From: CAYWEP01 sp964613075
GTDB lineage: Bacteria > Patescibacteriota > Microgenomatia > Levybacterales > UBA12049
Reading direction: 5' to 3'
NCBI GenBank assembly: GCA_964613075.1
Contig: CAZTFV010000016.1
Location: forward strand, 1 to 18,366
Length of the DNA: 18,366 nt
Every line of letters begins with the position of its first letter. Position 1 is the first letter of the stretch. A program made the translations under genes and the position numbers. Below are positions 7,027 through 12,808 of this stretch, one piece after another. Under the pieces are notes generated by a model. The model worked only from the letters and a program-made list of their open reading frames with translations. It ran no database searches and was not told the DNA's origin.

Positions 7027-9237
7027 ATGGCAGATAACGATCAGATTCCCGATTTCCTCAAGCCGGTTACGCCTTCGGAAGCTCTGAAAAAATTCACCAT
7101 CAACCTCACCGATTCTGCAAAGCAGAATAAAATAGACCCCATTGTCGGCCGTGAAATCGAAATCCGCCGCGTCATGGAGATTCTCTCGCGTCGTACTAAA
7201 AATAACCCAATCCTCATTGGCGATCCGGGTGTCGGAAAAACAGCAATTGTCGAAGGTCTGGCGCAGAAGATTGTTGAAGGCTCGGTCCCGACAACGCTGA
7301 AAAATAAAGAACTGTTGGTTTTGGACTTTGCCCAGCTTCTCGCCGGAGCAAAATTTCGCGGTGAATTTGAAGAACGACTCAAAGCAGTCATCAAGGCAGT
7401 TGAAGAGTCAAACGGCAAATACGTCATTTTTATCGATGAGCTGCATACGCTTGTCGGTGGCGGTGCGGCAGAAGGGTCAGTTGATGCTGCAAATATCCTC
7501 AAACCCTCCTTGGCACGCGGAACGCTCCGGATGATTGGCGCAACGACCATTGGTGAGTACCGAAAGTACATCGAAAAAGACCCGGCGCTTGCCCGGAGGT
7601 TTCAACCTGTAAACGTTGAGGAGCCAACCATTGAGGATACCATCTCAATCCTTCGGGGCATTAAGGAAAAATATGAGTTGCATCATGGGATCCGCATAAC
7701 CGATAACGCAATCATCGCCGCTTCGAAATTGTCTGCCCAATATATTCCTCACCGATTTTTGCCGGATAAGGCGATTGATCTTATTGATGAGGCAGCAGCG
7801 GCGATAAAAATTGAGGCGGAGAGTAAGCCGGCAGAGCTTGATGCGCTGCATAGAAAAATCATGCAGACAGAGATTGAGCTTGCTGCTTTGAAGAAAAGTC
7901 GTCCAAAGGACGATCAGCCCTTCGGTCTGAAACCTCAGGATCGAAGACCGCAGGCTGGAAAAAACAGAAAAGAACAAGCAGAAAAAGAATTACTTGAAAT
8001 GAAAAAGACAGCATCGGAGATTGAAAAGCGCTGGAATGAACAAAAAGATCTTATTCAGAAAATTCAGGACATGCGGGCGAAAATTGATGCCCTTCGTATA
8101 GATCTTGAGAAAGCAGAGCGGGAGATTGATCTTCAGAAAGCAGCGGAGATTAAATACGGAAAGATTCCCGAGCTTGAGAAAAAGTTATCATTACTCGCGG
8201 AAGAGTGGAATAAAATTCCTGAGGAAAAACGCGTTCTTCGCGAGGAAGTCGATGAGGAAGATATAGCCAGAGTTGTCTCCCGCTGGACGGGAATACCGGC
8301 AACACGCATGCTCGCGTCTGAAGCAGAGCGTCTATCTCACTTGGAAGATGAGCTGAAAGAAGACGTTGTCGGTCAGGAAAGGGCAGTCGAGGCAGTAGCA
8401 CGGGCAATCAGAAGATCCCGCTCAGGATTAGGCGAGAAGAACAGACCGATCGGTTCGTTTCTTTTTCTGGGGCCAACGGGTGTTGGTAAGACAGAAACTG
8501 CCAAGGCTCTGGCGCGTATTCTTTTTAGCGACGAGCACGCGCTTATAAGAATTGACATGAGTGAGTATATGGAGTCCCATGCCGTAGCGCGTCTTATCGG
8601 CGCACCACCCGGATACGTCGGGTATGAAGAAGGGGGACAATTAACAGAGGCGGTAAGGAGAAAACCTTACTCTGTAGTGTTATTTGATGAGGTAGAAAAA
8701 GCGCATCCGCAGGTTTTTAATATATTTTTGCAACTCCTGGATGAGGGACGGCTGACGGATAGTAAAGGCGTGACGGTTGATTTTCGTAACACAATAATTA
8801 TTATGACGAGTAATTTGGCTGGAGAAATCATACGGGAATATCAGGGAGATAGGGGAAATAAGGGTGATAAGGGGGAAATAGAGGAGAAGGTATGGGATGT
8901 GTTGCATGGGCAATTTAAACCTGAGTTTTTGAATAGATTGGATTCCGTCGTTATCTACAACTCCTTAACGCCAAAAGACGTGTTGCAGATTACGGAAAAA
9001 CAACTTGAAGAAGTAAAGATTCGGATGGCTGAAAATAATATCACGCTTGAGATTTCAGATGATGTTGTTTTGCATTTCGCCGAGGTTGGATTTGATCCAG
9101 TCTTTGGCGCGCGGCCGTTAAGACGTGCTATTGAGGAGAAGCTCGTTGATGAGGTGGCAATGCGGATTATTGAGGGAAACATCAAGCCGGGAGACACGGT
9201 GAAGCCGAAAGTACAAAATGATAAGATTATCATTTAA
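7027..9237 (+). CDS. clpB: ClpB-type AAA+ disaggregase lacking the N-domain
   Basis: A 736-residue Hsp100 ATPase that solubilises aggregated proteins with DnaK. NBD1 has Walker A GDPGVGKT (65-72) and Walker B with D137-E138. A long ClpB-type middle domain follows, including EIKYGKIPELEKKL. NBD2 has Walker A GPTGVGKT (482-489), Walker B with D554-E555, and sensor-2 GARPLRRAI. The long middle domain and the lack of an LGF-type ClpP-binding loop favour ClpB over ClpC. The N-terminal domain of about 140 residues is absent, explaining 736 versus about 860; the protein starts almost directly at the ALKKFTINLT linker. Two in-frame repeat insertions are visible: residues about 292-310 in the middle-domain coiled coil, and about 606-617 in NBD2. 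Heat-shock control by HrcA is indicated by the upstream CIRCE. Confidence 0.93.
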   Translation: MADNDQIPDFLKPVTPSEALKKFTINLTDSAKQNKIDPIVGREIEIRRVMEILSRRTKNNPILIGDPGVGKTAIVEGLAQKIVEGSVPTTLKNKELLVLDFAQLLAGAKFRGEFEERLKAVIKAVEESNGKYVIFIDELHTLVGGGAAEGSVDAANILKPSLARGTLRMIGATTIGEYRKYIEKDPALARRFQPVNVEEPTIEDTISILRGIKEKYELHHGIRITDNAIIAASKLSAQYIPHRFLPDKAIDLIDEAAAAIKIEAESKPAELDALHRKIMQTEIELAALKKSRPKDDQPFGLKPQDRRPQAGKNRKEQAEKELLEMKKTASEIEKRWNEQKDLIQKIQDMRAKIDALRIDLEKAEREIDLQKAAEIKYGKIPELEKKLSLLAEEWNKIPEEKRVLREEVDEEDIARVVSRWTGIPATRMLASEAERLSHLEDELKEDVVGQERAVEAVARAIRRSRSGLGEKNRPIGSFLFLGPTGVGKTETAKALARILFSDEHALIRIDMSEYMESHAVARLIGAPPGYVGYEEGGQLTEAVRRKPYSVVLFDEVEKAHPQVFNIFLQLLDEGRLTDSKGVTVDFRNTIIIMTSNLAGEIIREYQGDRGNKGDKGEIEEKVWDVLHGQFKPEFLNRLDSVVIYNSLTPKDVLQITEKQLEEVKIRMAENNITLEISDDVVLHFAEVGFDPVFGARPLRRAIEEKLVDEVAMRIIEGNIKPGDTVKPKVQNDKIII
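7900..7956 (+). repeat. Palindromic element inserted in frame in clpB
   Basis: Two adjacent hairpins: CGTCC-AAA-GGACG (7900-7912), then AGCC (7916-7919) plus CGGTCT (7923-7928) pairing with AGACCG (7945-7950) plus GGCT (7953-7956). It encodes residues about 292-310 (SRPKDDQPFGLKPQDRRPQA), a proline- and glycine-rich stretch in what is otherwise a continuous charged coiled coil of the ClpB middle domain. Its base composition and lack of helix character mark it as foreign to the family. Confidence 0.7.
8843..8876 (+). repeat. G-rich short tandem repeat in frame in clpB (potential G-quadruplex)
   Basis: Four purine-rich units of about 8-11 bases of the form GGG(G)-ATA/AAATA encode GDRGNKGDKGE at residues about 606-617. 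The coding strand holds four G-tracts (3, 4, 3 and 5 G) separated by 5-6 bases, fitting the loose G-quadruplex pattern. In ClpB and ClpC the equivalent position between MTSNL and the FKPEFLNR motif normally has no such Gly-Asp-Lys stretch. Confidence 0.6.
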
Positions 9238-9330
9238 AATTGACCTAATTTTTAATTAACCTAATTGACCTAAGTAATTTGGTCATTGGAACTTTTTTAG
9301 AAATTAGAATAATTAGATCAATTAGAAATT
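9238..9330. repeat. Inverted-arm degenerate repeat downstream of clpB
   Basis: The AT-rich gap between clpB and rnhA is built from short units. The left arm repeats TTGACCTAA/TTAACCTAA-like words (near 9240, 9255 and 9265). The right arm holds their reverse complements (TTTGGTCATT at 9278-9287 and AATTAGATCAATTAG near 9312-9326). AATTGACC (9263-9270) and GGTCATT (9281-9287) can form a bulged hairpin followed by TTTTTT at 9293-9298, so it may terminate clpB transcription. No convincing promoter for rnhA is seen. Confidence 0.5.
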
Positions 9331-9333
9331 TCT

Positions 9334-9936
9334 ATGGATACTTGTAAGCATTGTGGTCATAAGTTAATAGTTAGACAAACCAGACGCACTGCGGAGCAGC
9401 TAAAGAAACAATACTACTACACCGCGTATTATTTTTGTCCCAATTGCCACCGGATGTACCACGATGACAAATTTAAGGTTGTAAATGAAAATCACGATTT
9501 GTTCTCCGGAACACAGCCAGTAACTGGACATATGGATGTTGAGATCTGGACGGATGGGGCGTGCGTGAGAAATGGCCATCACACGGCCAAAGCTGCTTGG
9601 GCATTTGTGTCGGGAAAACATGAAGAACGAGGATTGGTGGAAGGGAAACAGACCAACAATACCGCTGAGGCATATGCTATATATCATGCGTTAGCCTGGG
9701 CGGGCAAACAGGGATACAAACGAATAAAGCTTCATTCGGACAGTCAGATTACGATTAACAATTTTAAAAAAACGCTTGAGAAAATAAAAGAAAATAGAGA
9801 AATTTTTGCCAAAATCTATTATGTCATCAAGACGTATCATTTATCAGTCGCATATCAAAAAGTCACCGGCCACTCAGGCGATAAAAATAACGACCGCGCC
9901 GATCGCCTCGCCAATGGTTTAGTGGGGATAAAGTAA
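9334..9936 (+). CDS. rnhA: Ribonuclease HI with N-terminal zinc ribbon
   Basis: A 200-residue protein that cleaves the RNA strand of RNA-DNA hybrids. Residues 1-45 form a treble-clef-type zinc ribbon with CxxC pairs C4/C7 and C35/C38. Residues about 66-200 are an RNase HI domain carrying the full DEDD set: D74 in IWTDGACVRNG, E112 in NNTAEAYAI, D136 in LHSDSQ and D190 in NNDRADRLA, with the H180 loop (VTGHSGDKNN) also present. Typical bacterial RNase HI is about 150 residues with no metal-binding head, so this is a fusion; the ribbon may aid nucleic-acid binding, by analogy with the N-terminal hybrid-binding domain of eukaryotic RNase H1. The start codon lies right after the repeat-rich gap. 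Confidence 0.9.
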   Translation: MDTCKHCGHKLIVRQTRRTAEQLKKQYYYTAYYFCPNCHRMYHDDKFKVVNENHDLFSGTQPVTGHMDVEIWTDGACVRNGHHTAKAAWAFVSGKHEERGLVEGKQTNNTAEAYAIYHALAWAGKQGYKRIKLHSDSQITINNFKKTLEKIKENREIFAKIYYVIKTYHLSVAYQKVTGHSGDKNNDRADRLANGLVGIK

Positions 9937-9937
9937 G

Positions 9938-9966
9938 TTGACTAATCTGAGAAAGCGGAGCATACT
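9938..9966 (+). promoter_or_regulatory. Sigma70-type promoter of the 412-residue secreted protein
   Basis: TTGACT (9938-9943) and CATACT (9961-9966) separated by 17 bases. The -35 box begins two bases after the rnhA stop codon. The -10 ends eight bases before GTG 9975, predicting an almost leaderless transcript. Confidence 0.7.
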
Positions 9967-9974
9967 TACGGCCG

Positions 9975-11213
9975 GTGAGTAACTGCGAGGTACCGCTTTC
10001 ATCTTCAATTACTAGGCGAGGACTGTTGCGAAATGCTCTTTTGGGATCAGTGCTTCTCGCAGCAGGAGTGCCCTATCAAGCGCTCAGACACACTCAGGAA
10101 CAGCAAGCAGCATACGACAGAGATTTTACTGGATTTCAGCCACTAACACAGTGGGAGTTTAATGAGGTTCTCGCAAGTCACACTGAAATACCACTTGCAA
10201 TGAGCATTGAACGCATCAGTACTAAAGAAGGGGACGCTCAGAAAATAACATTTGAGCTGAAAGAGGAATCGTCTGTTTACTTGTACCTAAGCGGAAGTCA
10301 GTATGACCCGGTTTTTGTACAGCCTTTGGTTGTAAGACCAGGGGATGGAGGGAAGCCACGTTTAGCGCCTGTTATTCACGCATCAGATGCTGAAAAACCC
10401 CTGCCGTTTGGCGCAAAGCTTGGGACGTTTCCAGAAGGCGAGCATTCTTTTATGATAACAGAGGGAGCAGGGGCGAATCTTCCTTCTTCTTACACTGTTG
10501 ATATACAGTTAACCCGGCCAAGCCCTGAGTCACTGCTGGCAAAATTCATTGATCATGCTCCGGCGGTAAAATTGAAAAATAAACATAATCCCCTTGATGA
10601 CATGCCCCTTATGATGCTTGGTAATCTGAGCAGAAAAGGCGATATGTATAAGCTGGTAACTGCAATTGTTTTTTCAGGCGAGAATGGTGGAACAAAACCG
10701 TTTACGCTTAATCAGGTATTCGGAAGAATTGTTGATATTGAATGGGTGATGCAGCAGTTATTTGATAGGTATGGCCATTCAATCAAAGACCGGCAGCGTT
10801 TTCAGGCGAAAAACCACACGACAAAGCGATTTTTCGGAGATACGATCGGCAATCAGCCAGTGCTGCAAACAGCAACACCAAATAATAATTTTGACGATGG
10901 CGTCATACAGATTTTCGGACAGCGGTTTGCAAATCCATTTACTAAAGAAGGTGAGGGAATCTATTACTCGCCAAAACCCATTTTCCTCCCAGATGACCAT
11001 TGGAATAATTTTTTTCTAACACACTTTCCAGTACTTCAGCAATGGAGTTTATTTGAGGCTGCGTTTGAGAACTGCGTTGCGATGACAGATAGAAATAAAC
11101 CTGAGGTGCAAGCTTTTGTTGAGGACATTGAGAGGGTGAAGAAAAATATAAATGGCAATTTTATTGACAGAGGATGCGATACGTTATTGCCGGTACCTGA
11201 AAGCTATAATTAG
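9975..11213 (+). CDS. Uncharacterised exported protein with twin-arginine-like signal
   Basis: A 412-residue protein. The N-terminus has SSITRRGLLRNALLGSVLLAAGVPYQA: a twin arginine followed by a hydrophobic core and a possible signal-peptidase site near residue 35, similar to a Tat signal (the consensus Phe is Leu). Residues about 55-185 look like a beta-sandwich (SIERISTKEGDAQKITFEL, SSVYLYLSGSQYDPVFVQPL, EGEHSFMITEGAG, SYTVDIQLTRP). The C-terminal half is mixed, with aromatic-rich loops (GQRFANPFTKEGEGIYYSP, DDHWNNFFLTHFP) and a lone cysteine pair (ENCVAM, RGCDTL). I recognise no family. The GTG start at 9975 is the only reasonable one, as an in-frame stop lies at 9948-9950. It is 68 bases upstream of sodN, which has its own promoter, so a link to superoxide defence is only positional. 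Confidence 0.72.
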   Translation: MSNCEVPLSSSITRRGLLRNALLGSVLLAAGVPYQALRHTQEQQAAYDRDFTGFQPLTQWEFNEVLASHTEIPLAMSIERISTKEGDAQKITFELKEESSVYLYLSGSQYDPVFVQPLVVRPGDGGKPRLAPVIHASDAEKPLPFGAKLGTFPEGEHSFMITEGAGANLPSSYTVDIQLTRPSPESLLAKFIDHAPAVKLKNKHNPLDDMPLMMLGNLSRKGDMYKLVTAIVFSGENGGTKPFTLNQVFGRIVDIEWVMQQLFDRYGHSIKDRQRFQAKNHTTKRFFGDTIGNQPVLQTATPNNNFDDGVIQIFGQRFANPFTKEGEGIYYSPKPIFLPDDHWNNFFLTHFPVLQQWSLFEAAFENCVAMTDRNKPEVQAFVEDIERVKKNINGNFIDRGCDTLLPVPESYN

Positions 11214-11241
11214 CAAAAAGCTTAGTTTGCATTTCTTTTAC

Positions 11242-11270
11242 TTGACTTTAGATTGAAATTTTTCTATTGT
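11242..11270 (+). promoter_or_regulatory. Sigma70-type promoter of sodN
   Basis: TTGACT (11242-11247) and TATTGT (11265-11270) with a 17-base spacer. The overlapping GTATAC at 11269-11274 is an alternative -10. Predicted transcription starts fall about 1-5 bases before ATG 11282. No Nur-type or other operator is obvious. Confidence 0.65.
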
Positions 11271-11281
11271 ATACGTGACGT

Positions 11282-11785
11282 ATGAGGCTACTTATCAAAC
11301 TTCTTCACTTTTTTCCTGAGGAAATAGCCTATGCACACTGTGATATACCCTGCGGAATTTACGACCCGCATCAAATGCAGTTAGCGGCGCATACGGTCAT
11401 TCGGATGACAAGTATGATTAATGATTTAAAAGTTAGCAGTGAGAACCCATCCTTTGAAGAGAGAAAAAAGATCATCCATCAAGTTTCTAGGCTGACAAAA
11501 GTAAAAGAAGAGCACGCAGAACTTGTCAAGCATGAGCTACGGATACTCTGGGGAGATTATTTCAAAGAAGAGCACCTGAAAGACTATCCGGATTTACATA
11601 CGTTGGTGTTTAAGACATTAAAACTTGCATCAAAAGCGCGACAGGAGATCAATATGGACGCTGCGAATGAGCTTTTGGCAAATACGCAACAGATTGCAGA
11701 GATTTTCTACAAGACAAAAGGCGTTACGCCTGTGCGGGTAAAGTCTGTGTATCCGACCGGGCTTGAAATTGTCCTTCACACATAA
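11282..11785 (+). CDS. sodN: Nickel superoxide dismutase precursor
   Basis: A 167-residue precursor of the nickel-dependent superoxide dismutase, which converts superoxide to oxygen and hydrogen peroxide. The nickel hook HCDIPCGIYDP begins at H19, giving the ligands His1, Cys2 and Cys6 of the mature enzyme as H19, C20 and C24, with Asp3 as D21 and Tyr9 as Y27. The preceding 18 residues, ending AYA, form the short leader that must be cut so that the H19 amino group can bind nickel. The rest is a helical bundle (HTVIRMTSMIND, EEHAELVKHELRILWGDYFK, ANELLANTQQIAEIFY) as in known NiSODs. The leader is not a classical export signal, so the enzyme is probably cytosolic. The stop TAA overlaps the sodX ATG by one base (TAATG), implying translational coupling. 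Confidence 0.96.
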   Translation: MRLLIKLLHFFPEEIAYAHCDIPCGIYDPHQMQLAAHTVIRMTSMINDLKVSSENPSFEERKKIIHQVSRLTKVKEEHAELVKHELRILWGDYFKEEHLKDYPDLHTLVFKTLKLASKARQEINMDAANELLANTQQIAEIFYKTKGVTPVRVKSVYPTGLEIVLHT

Positions 11786-12078
11786 TGCTTTTCCTCTCTC
11801 GTTTTCGCGTCAACGGACACAGTATGCAACCGACAATTTTTTCAAATCAAACGGTACTCGTGAGTAGTATTCCGTATCTTTTTGCAAGTCCTAAAATAGG
11901 CGACATTATTGCATTTACAGATAAAATGAATAAAAAAGTGTTGATAAAGCGGATCACAAAAATAACAACTGACGGCTATTTCCTTAGCGGAGACAATATA
12001 AGCGATAGTATAGATAGTAGAAGGCTTGGGGCTATAAAAAGAAAAGCAATTTTGGGAAAAGTTATTGCTATTTTTTGA
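11785..12078 (+). CDS. sodX: NiSOD maturation protease SodX (S24/S26-type)
   Basis: A 97-residue signal-peptidase-like serine protease of the SodX family (the nickel-type superoxide dismutase maturation protease). The catalytic Ser is S13 in VNGHSMQPT and the general-base Lys is K55 in VLIKRITKI. FLSGDNISDSIDSRRLG is the conserved box E. There is no hydrophobic membrane anchor, in contrast to LepB, which fits a soluble protein acting on cytosolic pro-SodN. The start codon shares its A with the sodN stop, so both proteins should be made from one mRNA. SodX is expected to cut SodN after A18. Normal length for the family. Confidence 0.93.
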   Translation: MLFLSRFRVNGHSMQPTIFSNQTVLVSSIPYLFASPKIGDIIAFTDKMNKKVLIKRITKITTDGYFLSGDNISDSIDSRRLGAIKRKAILGKVIAIF

Positions 12079-12091
12079 ACATAATTCTTAC

Positions 12092-12120
12092 TTGCAATTA
12101 TAGAAGTTTGTCTGTAAAAT
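12092..12120 (+). promoter_or_regulatory. Sigma70-type promoter downstream of sodX
   Basis: TTGCAA (12092-12097) and TAAAAT (12115-12120) with a 17-base spacer, predicting transcription from about 12127. The next reading frame starts only at 12230, which contrasts with the leaderless style of the window. Confidence 0.5.
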
Positions 12121-12138
12121 AATTCCCGACACTGACTG

Positions 12139-12147
12139 TGTTAAAAT
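12139..12147 (+). promoter_or_regulatory. Second, extended -10 promoter
   Basis: TGTTAAAAT fits the extended -10 form, predicting transcription from about 12154, 27 bases downstream of the first promoter's start. It has no matching -35. Confidence 0.4.
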
Positions 12148-12175
12148 CCACTTTTACTTTTTCTTCTGAAAAAAC

Positions 12176-12200
12176 GCCGGATTATCCGGCAGCAGTTTTT
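12176..12200 (+). terminator. GC hairpin with T-run between sodX and the methyltransferase
   Basis: GCCGGA (12176-12181), TTA loop, TCCGGC (12185-12190), then TTTTT at 12196-12200. An A-run at 12169-12174 precedes the stem. It could terminate sodN-sodX transcription, end a short RNA begun at the promoters at 12092-12147, or attenuate the methyltransferase leader. The five-base gap between stem and T-run weakens the terminator reading. Confidence 0.5.
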
Positions 12201-12229
12201 CATATCCAATCATTTCCAACAAAGCATAT

Positions 12230-12808
12230 ATGGACTTTTTGATTCTCAATTTGGCCCTGCTTTCTTTATGCGTTTTCTTGCTTCTCATACTCTCTATGGT
12301 CTGGCCACCTGATAGTCCGTGGGCGCCATGGTGGCGAACAGGTCGAAAGATCGCGATAGCAATTTGCCGGCTTGGCAATGTCACGAAGAAAGACACTGTG
12401 TATGACCTCGGATCAGGAGATGGGACAGCTCTTCTTACTGCGGCAAAAGAGTTCGGGGCTTCGGGGGTCGGGATTGAGATAGATCCGCTTCGGGCAGCAA
12501 TCGCAAAAGCCCGTATCCGCACGGCAAAATTGCAAGACAAAATTCGTATCATAAGACAAAACTTTTTCAACGTACCAATAAGCGATTCTAGTGTTATTTT
12601 TGTCTATCTGGTGCCGAAAGCACTTTTGCGACTAAAAAAGAAATTCTTATCGGAACTGAAGCCTGGCACGAGAATTGTCAGCTATCGGTATGAGATTCCG
12701 TATTTGCCGCTTGCAGAAAAAGATGAGGTGCACCAGCTATATCTGTATACTATTCCGAAAAACGATAGTAACAGAGAGACACGAGGTAGCCGTTTAACAT
12801 CTGAATAG
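12230..12808 (+). CDS. Membrane-anchored class I SAM-dependent methyltransferase (FAM173/ATPSC-KMT-like)
   Basis: A 192-residue protein. Residues about 2-24 are one hydrophobic helix (FLILNLALLSLCVFLLLILS). Next comes WPPDSPWAPWWRTGRKIAIAICRLG, matching the Pro-rich pre-motif of this family. Motif I is VYDLGSGDGTALLTAA (about residues 58-73) and GVGIEIDPLRAAIAKAR is the SAM-ribose acidic motif. VIFVYLVPKALLRLKKKFLSELKPGTRIVSY matches the post-catalytic strand typical of FAM173, whose eukaryotic members methylate lysines of membrane proteins such as ATP synthase subunit c. Whether the bacterial protein has a similar substrate is unknown. In-frame TGA at 12167-12169 and no other start codon fix ATG 12230. 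Its 3' end overlaps the convergent gene by 15 bases. Confidence 0.82.
   Translation: MDFLILNLALLSLCVFLLLILSMVWPPDSPWAPWWRTGRKIAIAICRLGNVTKKDTVYDLGSGDGTALLTAAKEFGASGVGIEIDPLRAAIAKARIRTAKLQDKIRIIRQNFFNVPISDSSVIFVYLVPKALLRLKKKFLSELKPGTRIVSYRYEIPYLPLAEKDEVHQLYLYTIPKNDSNRETRGSRLTSE

Noticed and set aside
7027..9237. ClpC assignment for the Hsp100 gene
   Set aside because: The long middle domain with the YGKIPELEK block is that of ClpB, and no LGF/IGF-type ClpP-binding loop is present.
12241..12570. Minus-strand 138-codon frame opposite the methyltransferase
   Set aside because: Apart from its last 25 codons it is a low-quality shadow of the methyltransferase with no recognisable motifs.
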